The notes: generated by a model from the sequence alone, not told the origin. A DNA stretch of 10,788 nt from Dehalococcoidia bacterium (GCA_030667555.1 DAOUVR010000020.1:1-10788); one strand, 5' to 3'. Positions 1-7,471 are shown, counted from the stretch's first letter. Program-made: numbers and translations.

Positions 1-128
1 CCATCAATGTAAGCCTGTTCTTCAGGAGAGAATCGGTCGGGGAAATCGGTAATCACCTCCACTTTCATCTCTCCTTTTACTCCCCAAGGGGCAACCACCC
101 TACCAACCACAATGGAATCAGAATCCAT
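1..128 (-). CDS. rimM: Ribosome maturation factor RimM (N-terminal part, cut by window edge)
   Basis: Only the first 42 codons are inside the window. They read MDSDSIVVGRVVAPWGVKGE, followed by a stretch containing VITDFPDRFSP. This is the typical RimM N-terminal beta-barrel opening, with GRV..P.G..GE.KV and then T.FP.RF. RimM binds ribosomal protein S19 and helps mature the head of the 30S subunit. The ATG at 128 is the only standard start before an in-frame stop a few codons upstream. It lies 8 nt after the stop of the KH-domain gene, and its ribosome binding site is weak, so translation is probably coupled. The order rpsP - KH protein - rimM is a widespread bacterial arrangement and supports the call. 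The C-terminal PRC-barrel domain is not visible. Confidence 0.88.
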   Translation of the reverse strand, partial: MDSDSIVVGRVVAPWGVKGEMKVEVITDFPDRFSPEEQAYID

Positions 129-136
129 GGCTCTGG

Positions 137-364
137 CTAGACTATGTCAAGATCTACTCGAATGCCTTGCTTCGCTGCTAGCACCCTGAGCAGAGTGCGC
201 ATTGACTGGGCTACCCGTCCTTGCTTGCCGATCACCCTGCCCATATCTTCCTCATCGACTTGAAGCTTAAGAAACACTCTCTCGTCGTTTCGCTCCTCGG
301 TTACCAGCACCTTGTCTGGATTATTGACTATAGCTTTTGCGATGTATTCGATAAGCTCTTTCAT
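137..364 (-). CDS. KH-domain RNA-binding protein (YlqC/KhpA family)
   Basis: This is a 75-aa protein, about the usual length for the family. It is a single KH domain with the hallmark GxxG loop, seen as GRVIGKQGR at about residues 42-50. The N-terminus MKELIEYIAKAIVNNPDKV is also typical. Family members bind RNA non-specifically; in Gram-positive bacteria KhpA pairs with KhpB and affects cell division and small-RNA biology. The gene sits between rpsP (45 nt upstream) and rimM (8 nt downstream) in one leftward operon, which suggests a role near ribosome assembly. The start is supported by a GGGGAG ribosome binding site a few bases upstream of the ATG at 364. Whether this organism also has a KhpB partner cannot be seen here. 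Confidence 0.93.
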   Translation of the reverse strand: MKELIEYIAKAIVNNPDKVLVTEERNDERVFLKLQVDEEDMGRVIGKQGRVAQSMRTLLRVLAAKQGIRVDLDIV

Positions 365-409
365 TTGTTCTCCCCTAGTTTAGATTTTGAATCCTTTCTC
401 TGAAGAATG

Positions 410-676
410 CTAAGCAGCGGCCTCCGTTTTGAGCCTTTCCAAGATGCCAAGCTTATCTAGCAAACGAGCCACGGGTTCTGTGGGTTGGGCCCCTTGGCGA
501 AGCCATTTTAGTGCCTTCTCTTCGTCAACTACAACGGTGGGCGGGTCAGTGAGTGGATCGTAGTGTCCGATGATTTCAATAAATGAGCCATCACGTGGAG
601 CTCGAACATCGGCGACAACTACTCGGTAGCTAGGCTTCTTCTTCCTTCCAACACGAGCTAATCGGATCTTTACCAT
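410..676 (-). CDS. rpsP: 30S ribosomal protein S16
   Basis: The 88-aa product begins [20 protein letters not shown] and continues with [21 protein letters not shown], the standard S16 signature. The C-terminal helix region ([21 protein letters not shown]) is also normal. S16 binds 16S rRNA early in assembly of the 30S body. The reading frame is open further upstream to 799, but the ATG at 676 is chosen because it gives the conserved N-terminus, has an AGGGAG ribosome binding site about 5 nt before it, and lies just downstream of a strong promoter. A longer start would run into the divergent nfi gene. It is the first gene of the leftward operon with the KH-domain gene and rimM. ffh, often found just before rpsP in other bacteria, is absent here. 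Confidence 0.97.
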   Translation of the reverse strand: MVKIRLARVGRKKKPSYRVVVADVRAPRDGSFIEIIGHYDPLTDPPTVVVDEEKALKWLRQGAQPTEPVARLLDKLGILERLKTEAAA

Positions 677-710
677 CTGTACTCCCTTAATATTGCCGTT
701 TGACGTTGCT

Positions 711-739
711 ATTATGGGTGATAAAGCTCCTGGTGTCAA
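711..739 (-). promoter_or_regulatory. Sigma-70-type promoter of the rpsP operon
   Basis: On the minus strand the -35 box TTGACA (739-734) is a perfect consensus match. It is followed by 17 nt and the -10 box CATAAT (716-711), which matches five of six bases. Transcription should begin near 704, giving a leader of about 28 nt before the rpsP ATG at 676. The leader is too short for a large ribosomal-protein autoregulatory structure. The box lies back to back with the nfi promoter on the other strand. Confidence 0.82.
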
Positions 740-748
740 TGGTTTAGG

Positions 749-777
749 TTGCCACGGGAGATTCATGAGGATATAAT
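749..777 (+). promoter_or_regulatory. Sigma-70-type promoter of nfi (probably leaderless)
   Basis: The -35 box TTGCCA (749-754) and the perfect -10 box TATAAT (772-777) are separated by the ideal 17 nt. The -10 box ends 8 nt before the GTG start of nfi, so the expected transcription start (about 783-785) nearly coincides with the first base of the coding region. The only purine-rich stretch that could serve as a ribosome binding site (GAGG, 767-770) lies upstream of the predicted transcription start. Only 9 bp separate this -35 box from that of the divergent rpsP promoter. Confidence 0.78.
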
Positions 778-785
778 TTAACAGT

Positions 786-1496
786 GTGAAATGGCACAAC
801 CTTCACAGCTGGCATGTAAGTACCGCTGAAGCTCGGGAGATTCAGCGTTCGCTTGCCTCCCAAGTAGTGAGGAAAAGCGAGGTCGACGCCCCTCGTCTCA
901 TTGCTGGCGCGGATATCTCTCATGAGGACGAGAGGGGGATGGCAAAGGCGGCAGTGGTTGTTCTGCGTTTCCCCGACCTTGTGCTTGTCGAGAGGAGCGT
1001 GGTTGAACAGAGGGTCGAATTCCCCTACGTGCCTGGGTTTTTATCGTTTCGAGAGACCCCTCTGGTTCTGGCGGCTTGTGAAAGGCTTACTCTTATCCCT
1101 GACCTTTTCATCGCCGATGCCCAGGGCATCGCCCATCCGAGAAGATTGGGGCTCGCCTCTCATCTGGGGCTTTTCCTGGATGTGCCCACTATAGGGTGTG
1201 CCAAGTCAATCCTATGTGGTCGGCATGGCGATTTGGAGGAAGAGCCCGGCGCTCGTGCTCTCCTCTTAGATGGCGATGAGGTTGTCGGGGCAGCACTGAG
1301 AACGAAGCGGAGTGTAAAGCCAGTTTATGTCTCTATCGGGCATAAGGTTGATCTTGAGGCAGCGCTATACTGGGTGATGGCCTGTTGCAACGGCTATCGC
1401 CTCCCCGAGCCAACTCGCCTCGCCCACATGGCTGCTGCAGGTAAGTTGCCCTCGCCATCAGAAGAAGAGCAGGGTAAGCTACCGCTGGAACTTTGA
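786..1496 (+). CDS. nfi: Endonuclease V (deoxyinosine 3'-endonuclease)
   Basis: The 236-aa protein carries the full endonuclease V core: the wedge motif [11 protein letters not shown] at about 80-90, and [19 protein letters not shown] starting at about 110. The metal-binding and catalytic residues are all present as D43, E90, D111 and H214, nearly matching the numbering known for the Thermotoga enzyme. The enzyme nicks DNA one phosphodiester bond 3' of deoxyinosine, starting repair of deaminated adenine; some homologues also cut inosine-containing RNA. The start is a GTG at 786 immediately after a strong promoter, with no good Shine-Dalgarno, so the mRNA may be leaderless. The stop overlaps the ribosome binding site of prfB, which begins 10 nt later, so the two are probably co-transcribed. 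Confidence 0.95.
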   Translation: MKWHNLHSWHVSTAEAREIQRSLASQVVRKSEVDAPRLIAGADISHEDERGMAKAAVVVLRFPDLVLVERSVVEQRVEFPYVPGFLSFRETPLVLAACERLTLIPDLFIADAQGIAHPRRLGLASHLGLFLDVPTIGCAKSILCGRHGDLEEEPGARALLLDGDEVVGAALRTKRSVKPVYVSIGHKVDLEAALYWVMACCNGYRLPEPTRLAHMAAAGKLPSPSEEEQGKLPLEL

Positions 1497-1506
1497 AGGA
1501 GTAAAA

Positions 1507-2611
1507 ATGCAAGAACAAAGGAAGAGGCTGGAAGACCTGAGGGACCGCATCTCCCATGTAATGGTGCGTCTTTGACATCGTAGCTAAAGAAAGGGAGATC
1601 GTTGAAGCAGAGAAGGAGTCGTCACAGCCCGATTTCTGGGGAGATCCAGAGAGGGCGCAGCGGGTGATGCGCCGCCTCGCCGAGCTGAAGGGTGAGGTGG
1701 ACAGGTGGCGCACCTTGGAGGGAAAGGTTGCTGAGCTTGCCGAGTTAGTTGATTTAGCTATCGAGGAGACGGAACTCTCCTGGGCAGAGGAAATCGACTC
1801 TGATATAGATAAAGCTTCCACTGAGTTTGAGGAGCTGGAGTTCAGCCTGCTGCTCCGTGGCGAGTACGAGGACAGGAACGCCTTCCTCGCTGTTCACGCC
1901 GGCGCTGGAGGCGTTGAGGCTCAGGACTGGGCTGAGATGCTTCTCAGAATGTATCTCAGGTGGGCGGAGCGTTATGGCTATCGTGCTGAGATAATCGAGG
2001 TCTCCCGCGGAGAGGAGGCGGGAATAAAGAGCGCTCTTATCGAGGTCACTGGTCAGTATGCATACGGTTACCTGAAGTCGGAGCGTGGTGTGCACCGCCT
2101 GGTGCGCATCTCACCATTCGATGCCTCCCATTTACGCCACACCTCCTTTGCACTGGTAGAGGTTTTACCTGAAGCGACACGAGATATCGATGTCAAGATA
2201 GACCCCGATGATCTGAAAATTGATTTCTTCAAGGCTAGCGGCCCTGGGGGCCAGCATGTGCAGAAGACCAGTACAGCCGTTCGCATAACCCATCTTCCCA
2301 CAAGGCTGGTTGTTACCTGCCAGAACGAGCGCTCCCAGTACCAGAATAAGGAAACGGCGCTGAAGGTTCTCCAATCTCGCTTCTTGGAACTTGAGATTGC
2401 CAAGAGGGCAGAAGAGCAGGCCAAGCTCAAGGGTGAGCACATCGCCGCAGGATGGGGAAACCAGATCAGAAGCTATGTCCTGCACCCGTATAAAATGGTG
2501 AAGGACCATCGCACAGACTATGAGACCAGCGACCCCACCTCAGTGCTCGACGGGGAGCTGGACGAGTTCATCAAAGCATACTTGAAATCCACCATCGGTG
2601 AGACAGGATGA
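1507..2611 (+). CDS. prfB: Peptide chain release factor 2, made by programmed +1 frameshift
   Basis: The start is the ATG at 1507, 5 nt after an AAGGAG ribosome binding site. The first 22 codons end in CTT followed by an in-frame TGA at 1573-1575. Skipping T1573 continues as GAC (1574) into an uninterrupted frame to 2611, giving about 367 aa, close to the 365 aa of the E. coli protein. After the shift come the typical DFWGDPERAQRVM segment and an N-terminal helical domain. The stop-codon recognition tripeptide SPF is at about 202-204 and the peptidyl-tRNA hydrolysis motif GGQ at about 247-249 (GPGGQHVQKTSTAVRITH). RF2 reads UGA and UAA, so the UGA lets the protein measure and limit its own level. 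The gene follows nfi by 10 nt and overlaps the downstream peptidase gene by 4 nt. Confidence 0.97.
1561..1576 (+). promoter_or_regulatory. prfB programmed +1 frameshift site
   Basis: The slippery heptamer CTTTGAC (1570-1576) is the conserved RF2 recoding site: the tRNA-Leu on CTT slips to TTT and translation resumes at GAC. In many bacteria an internal Shine-Dalgarno such as AGGGGG lies three bases before CTT. Here the same place holds ATGGTG (1561-1566), where only GGTG can pair well with the extended anti-Shine-Dalgarno. The stimulator therefore looks weaker than in E. coli. A gene caller that ignores the shift would begin the gene far downstream. Confidence 0.95.
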
Positions 2612-3828
2612 AGAAGTCTTGCCTTCTGCTCATCCTAATCCTTGTTCTCCTTGCTGCATTTCCCTCTGTAACCCTAGCAGAGGACGGGGTCACTGTTATA
2701 TCCAGCGATGCTCAGGCTCAATTTCCTCAAGCGATTATTTTCACTCTGGAGGCAGAGGCTGCCACTGAGATCAAAGACGTCGATCTTCAGTACAGGGTGA
2801 GCAGGTCGAGCTTGATCCCGGTTAGTTGTCGAGTTGACGTTGATTTCATACAAGGCCAGACGGTGACCGCAACCTGGACGTGGAACATGCTGGAGACCGG
2901 TGGGCTTCCGCCGGGGGCTGAGGTGGAGTACTGGTGGCTGATTGAGGATGCTGATGGTCAGCGGACTGAGACCTCACCAGCCAGCGTCGAATTCAATGAC
3001 CTGCGTTATGACTGGAACAGCTTGACCAGCGGTGGCATAACCCTCTTCTGGTATGAAGGCGACTCCTCATTTGCCCAAGAACTCTTGGATGCTGCCCATG
3101 AAGCGCTGGGGCGGCTGGCCGATGACATCGGGGTTTCCCTGGAGCAGCCAGCAAGGCTCTACATTTACGCCAATTCATCGGACCTCCAAGGCGCTTTGGT
3201 ATATCCTCAGGAATGGACTGGGGGTGTTGCCTTTTTCGATTATGGCATCATAGCCATCGGGATTTCTCCGGGAGACCTGGAATGGGGTAAGAGGGCTATT
3301 GCCCATGAACTGGGTCACCTGGTGGTTCATCAGGCCGTATTTGGCCCTTATGGTGAACTCCCAACCTGGCTGGATGAAGGTTTGGCAATGGATGCTGAGG
3401 GAGAGTTGCGGTCAGACCTCCAAAAAAAGCTTGATAAGGCGGTTACCAGTGACACGCTTTTCTCAGTGCGCAGCATCTCCAGCAGCTTTCCCACTGACCC
3501 AGATGAGGCGGCGCTTTGCTATGCCGAAAGCTACAGCGTAGTGCAGTTCCTCCTCGATAACTATGGCAGACATAAGATATTAGAGCTGCTGAATGTGTTT
3601 CAAGAGGGGAGCACTTACGATGATGCCCTGATTGAGGTTTACAGCTTTGACATGGATGGTCTCAATACCGCGTGGCGTGAAGGACTTGGTCTTGGGCCCC
3701 AGCCAACCCCTGACGATGGGGGTTCGGGCATTTCTCCATATTTCATCGCTCTAAATGTTGTAGTGGCAATCCTGGGGGCTCTCATCATCTATCTCGCGCT
3801 CCGCCGATTTCTGCGCCCTGTGTTATAG
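2608..3828 (+). CDS. Membrane-anchored peptidase MA-like metallopeptidase (HExxH)
   Basis: The 406-aa protein has a clear signal peptide: MKKSC, a hydrophobic run, and likely cleavage after residue 24 (TLA|ED). A beta-rich region at about 27-130 resembles an Ig-like domain. The peptidase domain has HELGH at 233-237 and the downstream WLDEGLA with E257 as probable third zinc ligand, the gluzincin pattern of the peptidase-MA-like family. A conserved helix AESYSVVQFLLDNYG follows at about 306-320. A short Pro/Gly linker leads to one transmembrane helix at about 377-397 and a basic tail (RRFLRP), so the catalytic part should face outside. Its ATG overlaps the prfB stop (ATGA), indicating coupled translation. 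The substrate is unknown; the functional link with prfB is likely just co-transcription. Confidence 0.85.
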   Translation: MKKSCLLLILILVLLAAFPSVTLAEDGVTVISSDAQAQFPQAIIFTLEAEAATEIKDVDLQYRVSRSSLIPVSCRVDVDFIQGQTVTATWTWNMLETGGLPPGAEVEYWWLIEDADGQRTETSPASVEFNDLRYDWNSLTSGGITLFWYEGDSSFAQELLDAAHEALGRLADDIGVSLEQPARLYIYANSSDLQGALVYPQEWTGGVAFFDYGIIAIGISPGDLEWGKRAIAHELGHLVVHQAVFGPYGELPTWLDEGLAMDAEGELRSDLQKKLDKAVTSDTLFSVRSISSSFPTDPDEAALCYAESYSVVQFLLDNYGRHKILELLNVFQEGSTYDDALIEVYSFDMDGLNTAWREGLGLGPQPTPDDGGSGISPYFIALNVVVAILGALIIYLALRRFLRPVL

Positions 3829-3838
3829 GGCTGGCACA

Positions 3839-4399
3839 TCAATCCAGCTTGTCTCGAGGCTCCTGAGGTTTCCTTATGCTGACATGCCAAACATGAAACA
3901 GGCGATATAACGCCGTCAGGTTGGTTGATATCGCCAGTATCCACAGTATCACCAGGAGGGCAGGTTCGATGGGGCTCAGGATAAGTCCAAGTGATAGGGT
4001 CATAATCCTCAACGTCCTCCTCATAATCCCCACCTCGGCATCCAGTCCCAACCCCTCCGCCCTCGCCCTCACATAGCTCACCAGCAGCGAGCCTATTACA
4101 GTGGCAAAGATGAGGAGCACCTGCGTAGTGGCCTGCTCCATGGCATAGAACCAAAGAAGTCCGAAAAGCAGCACCGCCTCAGAGTAACGGTCCAGGCTGG
4201 AGTCCAACAGGGCACCAAATCTTGTGGCCCTCCCCATAGCCCTGGCCATCGCCCCATCGATGAAATCGGAGCAACTGACAATGAGCACCAAGAAGCCGCC
4301 AATAAAGAAGTGCCCTTCAGACAGGACCCAGGCTACAACGATGATCAGCAGAAAGCCAAATATGGTTACAGCATTAGGAGGGATTCGCGTTTTGGCCAA
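3839..4399 (-). CDS. CDP-alcohol phosphatidyltransferase, likely phosphatidylinositol-phosphate synthase
   Basis: This integral membrane enzyme has the complete family signature D-x2-DG-x2-AR-x8-G-x3-D-x3-D, seen in SDFIDGAMARAMGRATRFG and the following ALLDSSLDR. About five or six hydrophobic helices follow, and SYVRARAEGLGL resembles the segment found in inositol-phosphate-using members of mycobacteria and archaea. Such enzymes transfer inositol phosphate to CDP-diacylglycerol (or CDP-archaeol). The coordinates use the only standard start, a TTG at 4399 (186 aa). The frame stays open upstream to the stop of the glycosyltransferase gene (4505), and the residues there (LADPLGRILAKTRIPPNAVT) look like a genuine N-terminus of the family. 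The real start is therefore probably a rare codon near 4477, giving about 212 aa. It is last in the operon with ino1, PHP and GT4 genes. The exact alcohol substrate is inferred from context. Confidence 0.85.
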   Translation of the reverse strand: MAKTRIPPNAVTIFGFLLIIVVAWVLSEGHFFIGGFLVLIVSCSDFIDGAMARAMGRATRFGALLDSSLDRYSEAVLLFGLLWFYAMEQATTQVLLIFATVIGSLLVSYVRARAEGLGLDAEVGIMRRTLRIMTLSLGLILSPIEPALLVILWILAISTNLTALYRLFHVWHVSIRKPQEPRDKLD

Positions 4400-4486
4400 T
4401 ATCCGACCTAAAGGATCAGCAAGGTGGTGCGCTCTGTCGCTGAGTTCAGAAGGTCGAAGAATATCTTTCCACGTAATAGTCAGATC

Positions 4487-4491
4487 CCTCC
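4487..4491 (-). promoter_or_regulatory. Shine-Dalgarno GGAGG implying an upstream non-standard start for the lipid synthase
   Basis: Just after the stop of the GT4 gene the minus strand carries GGAGG. In the lipid synthase frame the next codons are GAT, CTG (4483) and, after ACT, ATT (4477). No ATG, GTG or TTG occurs between the stop and TTG4399. The 9-nt distance to ATT fits initiation; the 3-nt distance to CTG is too short. The nearby ATG at 4492 is out of frame and soon reaches a stop. Confidence 0.5.
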
Positions 4492-4504
4492 ATACCGTAG
4501 TTCG

Positions 4505-5641
4505 TTAGACCTGTTCCGTCGCTTGGGCACAATGCCTGGTGATTAAGCTACCATAGTAGTCCATTACCCTTTGGGCAATGTTCTGCCAACTGTATTTCTC
4601 TGCGTTCAACCTTCCTCTAGCGCCCATCTCCTGGCGCAAGGATTCATCACCAAGGACCGTAATAAGGGCGCTAGCAATAGCGTTCTCATCCCTGGGTGGC
4701 ACCAGTAGTCCCTCGACCCCGTGGCTCATTACGCTAGCGTAGCCTTCGTTCGCTGAAGCAACAATGGGCCTTGACGCAGCCATAGCCTCTAAAAGAATGA
4801 TACCAAAGCTCTCTCCCCCGGTGGCCGGAGCACAGAAAACGTCAGCCGTCTTGTAATATCTGGCGAGGTCTTCATAGGATACATAGCCGATGAAAACCAC
4901 GTCTTCCAGGTTCATTTTCTTCACCAGCCCTTCATATTCTCGACGCTCCCCGGGTCCAACCACAATGAGCCGGGTATCGGGCAACTCTCTCTTTACCGCC
5001 TTATAGGCACCTAAGAGATACTTCAGGCCTTTACGTTTCTCCAGCCGGCCCACAAACAAGATATTCAGTTTCCCGTCGCAGAATTCCTCGATAGGGGGGA
5101 CATCAGCGGAGAAGTGCTCCAGGTCAATGCCATTGGGGATTATCTCATACTCGCCGGGGAAGTGTTTGCCTATGAACTCCATCGCAGGCCTTGAAACAGC
5201 GATCTTGCCATCGAGCCTCCTAAACCACCTGATGGCAAATGGCCTAGCGATTTGGTATCCCCTTGGCACACGGTGACAGGCATGAAAGGTGCCCACATTG
5301 ATGGACTGTGATACGCCCAGTGCGATGAAGGGCAGGGTAGAGCCCAGTGGCTCGTGGAGGTGGACGATATCAAATTTCTCCCTTTCAAGTATGGCCCTCA
5401 CCGAGGAGGACAGGAGTGGCGATAGGGTGACCCTGGCGATAGAGCCAGCGGAGGGCACGGGGACAGGCTTACCCACTGCAATGAGGTCCTTGTGCTCCAG
5501 AAAATCCTCGCTATGAGAGCAAGGAGCAATGATCCTGACGCAATGCCCCATCTTGATGAATTGTTCATAAAGCTGGGATATGTGACCGACCACTCCACCA
5601 GGAGATGCGAAATCATATGGGGAAACGAGGGCGATCTTCAT
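4505..5641 (-). CDS. GT4 glycosyltransferase, PimA-like (phosphatidylinositol mannosyltransferase type)
   Basis: This 378-aa GT-B fold protein has an N-terminal acceptor domain with MKIALVSPYDFASPGGVVGH (GG at 15-16), HLHEPLGSTLP at about 94-104 and TFHACHR with a candidate catalytic H120. The donor domain carries IPNGID (168-173), FVGRLEKRKGLKYLL (R199, K204) and GGESFGIILLEAMAA (E277 and the EX7E pattern), which bind the sugar nucleotide. These positions line up well with mycobacterial PimA, which adds mannose from GDP-mannose to phosphatidylinositol on the inner membrane face. The neighbouring inositol-phosphate synthase and lipid synthase genes strengthen this reading. The start ATG at 5641 has an AGGGA site about 10 nt upstream. 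The sugar and acceptor are inferred, as GT4 enzymes vary widely. Confidence 0.85.
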   Translation of the reverse strand: MKIALVSPYDFASPGGVVGHISQLYEQFIKMGHCVRIIAPCSHSEDFLEHKDLIAVGKPVPVPSAGSIARVTLSPLLSSSVRAILEREKFDIVHLHEPLGSTLPFIALGVSQSINVGTFHACHRVPRGYQIARPFAIRWFRRLDGKIAVSRPAMEFIGKHFPGEYEIIPNGIDLEHFSADVPPIEEFCDGKLNILFVGRLEKRKGLKYLLGAYKAVKRELPDTRLIVVGPGERREYEGLVKKMNLEDVVFIGYVSYEDLARYYKTADVFCAPATGGESFGIILLEAMAASRPIVASANEGYASVMSHGVEGLLVPPRDENAIASALITVLGDESLRQEMGARGRLNAEKYSWQNIAQRVMDYYGSLITRHCAQATEQV

Positions 5642-5778
5642 AGGAAGTTTTCCCTGATGTTTCCTAGCATGCCATGAAGAGAGAGTCCCTTGCTTTTGCG
5701 TTGTTGCCTTATTATCTGGAGAAATCCGATATCGCTAGTCTTCACCCTAATGCCATTGCGCGCCTGGGTCGTCCGCTC

Positions 5779-6447
5779 TCAAAGGCTTCTTTTCAGTTCC
5801 TCAGCGGTTCTGCCGGGGAACAGGGTGATGGCACCACCCACTGCCTTCAGGAAATGGGCATCGCTGCTTCCTGTTTCGGCAAGCTTATACTTCTTATTGA
5901 ACTTCCTCGCCCTTTTATTGGAGATGCGCCCCACAATCGTGGCGTTAATCGTCTCCACACCATCAAGGTAGACATCTGGGTCACCAATGGCCATTACTCT
6001 CTCCAGGTTCTGCTTGCTAACGCTTTGAGTTAGCCAGCTCATGGGATGGGGCACGATACAAAGACCACCCTGCTTGTGAATTGCTTCGATAGTGTTTTCC
6101 AATGACTGGAGGTATGGGATAGGGCTCTCTATAAAAAGTCCGAGAAGATGTCCCTCAAGGGTGGTCACCTCCGTGCCGATCACGACTTCGAAACGGTAGC
6201 TGCGTTTTGCCGCTAGCTCTCTGGCCTGGTAACTGCCCTTAATCCTATTGTGATCGGTGATGGCAATGACATCGAGGTCAGTTTTCTCCTGTACAAACGT
6301 GAGGAGTTCGGGAATGTCTGCCATTCCGTCGCCCACATTACTGTGAATATGGACGTCTGCCAGGCCATATTCGGTTTCTCTCAAGCTACGCCTTTTATCA
6401 ATTGTCTCCGGCAATGAACTCTTCCACCATCCTGCGCGCTTCGTCAT
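5779..6447 (-). CDS. PHP-family metal-dependent phosphoesterase, possible phosphatidylinositol-phosphate phosphatase
   Basis: The protein carries the four PHP metal-binding motifs: DVHIHSN (H33, H35, with D40), ITDHN (D65, H66), GTEV (E93) followed by GHLLGLF (H100), VPHP (H134), and SSDAH (D196, H198). PHP enzymes are trinuclear metal phosphatases or exonucleases; TrpH-type members act on nucleoside bisphosphates or RNA, others on histidinol phosphate. The coordinates use the longest frame (222 aa, ATG 6447), which overlaps the inositol synthase gene by 50 nt and lacks a ribosome binding site. The first 20 residues do not look conserved. A TTG at 6384 with AAGG six bases before it, just past the preceding stop, is a likelier start (201 aa). 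Its place between inositol synthase and lipid glycosyltransferase suggests removal of the inositol-lipid phosphate, but this is inference. Confidence 0.82.
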   Translation of the reverse strand: MTKRAGWWKSSLPETIDKRRSLRETEYGLADVHIHSNVGDGMADIPELLTFVQEKTDLDVIAITDHNRIKGSYQARELAAKRSYRFEVVIGTEVTTLEGHLLGLFIESPIPYLQSLENTIEAIHKQGGLCIVPHPMSWLTQSVSKQNLERVMAIGDPDVYLDGVETINATIVGRISNKRARKFNKKYKLAETGSSDAHFLKAVGGAITLFPGRTAEELKRSL

Positions 6448-7471
6448 CCGTGTATTGGACAGGAGGAGATTTCATGAAATAGGCTGACGGTCCTACAAGT
6501 GCCCCGCTGGTACCACGGTCCATAGCCAGCTTGCAGCATCTGATGGCATCTACTACGACCCCCGCAGAATTGGGGCTGTCCCATACCTCAATCTTCGCCT
6601 CAATATTGAGGGGAACGTCACCGAATGTTCGTCCCTCCATGCGGATGTAGCACCATTTTCGGTCGCCAAGCCATGGGACATAATCGCTGGGGCCAACGTG
6701 TATGTCATCCGGCTTCATTTTGTAATCCAGTTGCGAGGTTACCGCATCGGTTTTTGATATCTTCTTCGATTCTAACCTCTCACGCTCAAGCATATTGAGG
6801 AAGTCGGTATTGCCGCCGAAATTTAGTTGATAGGTCCGCTCTAGTTTGACACCGCGCTCCCGAAAAAGGTTGGTTAGTACACGGTGGGTGATAGTGGCTC
6901 CCACCTGGCTCTTTATATCATCGCCTACTATCGGCAGTCCTTTCTCTATGAACCTGTTCTGCCAGTATTTCTCCCGGGCAATGAAAACGGGAATGCAGTT
7001 GACAAAACCACAACCAGCGGTAAGCACCTGCTCGATATACCACTTTGTCGCCTCTTCGCTACCAACAGGCAGATAGTTGACCACCACGTCGGTCTCGGTC
7101 TCTTTGAGGATGCTGACGATGTCATCTGTGGGGCCTGGCGCTTTGGTGATTATCTCGGACAGGTATTTGCCCAGCCCGTCGTGGGTCATACCTCGGGATA
7201 CCTTCACCCCGGTAGCCGGAACCTGGCAGAACTTGAAGGTGTTATTGGGCGGGGTATATATCGCTTCGCCCAGGTCCTTACCCACTTTCTTACGGTCGAT
7301 ATCAACTGCAGCAACGAACTTGATATCCCTAATATGATACCCGCCCAGGTTGACATGCATCAAACCGGGGATCAACTCATTTTCTGCTGCTTCACTGTAA
7401 TAGTGAACACCCTGCACCAGCGATGATGCACAGTTTCCCACACCAATAATGGCTACGTTTATATTGCCCAA
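6398..7471 (-). CDS. ino1: Inositol-3-phosphate synthase (myo-inositol-1-phosphate synthase)
   Basis: The 357-aa protein is the short actinobacterial/archaeal form, close in length to the mycobacterial enzyme. It has the NAD-binding motif [13 protein letters not shown] at 6-18, then VAAVDID (53-59), [15 protein letters not shown] (131-145), [15 protein letters not shown] (183-197), [11 protein letters not shown] (217-227), KISKTDAV (237-244) and [17 protein letters not shown] (298-314). It converts glucose 6-phosphate to inositol 3-phosphate through an NAD-dependent oxidation, aldol cyclisation and reduction. The start is a TTG at 7471, supported by AGGAG (7482-7478) with a 6-nt spacer. It is the first gene of the leftward lipid operon and is divergent from the second PHP gene 48 bp away. 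Confidence 0.95.
   Translation of the reverse strand: MGNINVAIIGVGNCASSLVQGVHYYSEAAENELIPGLMHVNLGGYHIRDIKFVAAVDIDRKKVGKDLGEAIYTPPNNTFKFCQVPATGVKVSRGMTHDGLGKYLSEIITKAPGPTDDIVSILKETETDVVVNYLPVGSEEATKWYIEQVLTAGCGFVNCIPVFIAREKYWQNRFIEKGLPIVGDDIKSQVGATITHRVLTNLFRERGVKLERTYQLNFGGNTDFLNMLERERLESKKISKTDAVTSQLDYKMKPDDIHVGPSDYVPWLGDRKWCYIRMEGRTFGDVPLNIEAKIEVWDSPNSAGVVVDAIRCCKLAMDRGTSGALVGPSAYFMKSPPVQYTDDEARRMVEEFIAGDN

Noticed and set aside
677..799. Extension of rpsP to a start at 799, adding 41 residues
   Set aside because: The added residues do not occur in S16, the longer start runs into the divergent nfi gene, and the promoter lies inside the extension. ATG 676 has a good ribosome binding site.
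1333..1821. 162-codon frame antisense to nfi and prfB
   Set aside because: Low-complexity Ser-rich translation lying opposite two certain genes; a codon-bias shadow.
3829..3850. Hairpin GCTGG / CCAGC between the convergent peptidase and lipid synthase genes as a terminator
   Set aside because: Only a 5-bp stem with a 9-nt loop, overlapping the lipid synthase stop, without a T-tract.
5642..6033. Rightward frames over the gap between the PHP and GT4 genes
   Set aside because: They run into the well-supported PHP gene on the other strand and show no domain. The 137-bp gap itself shows no clear promoter or hairpin.
6884..7426. 180-codon frame antisense to the inositol synthase gene
   Set aside because: No recognisable domain, no ribosome binding site, and it lies wholly opposite a well-supported gene.
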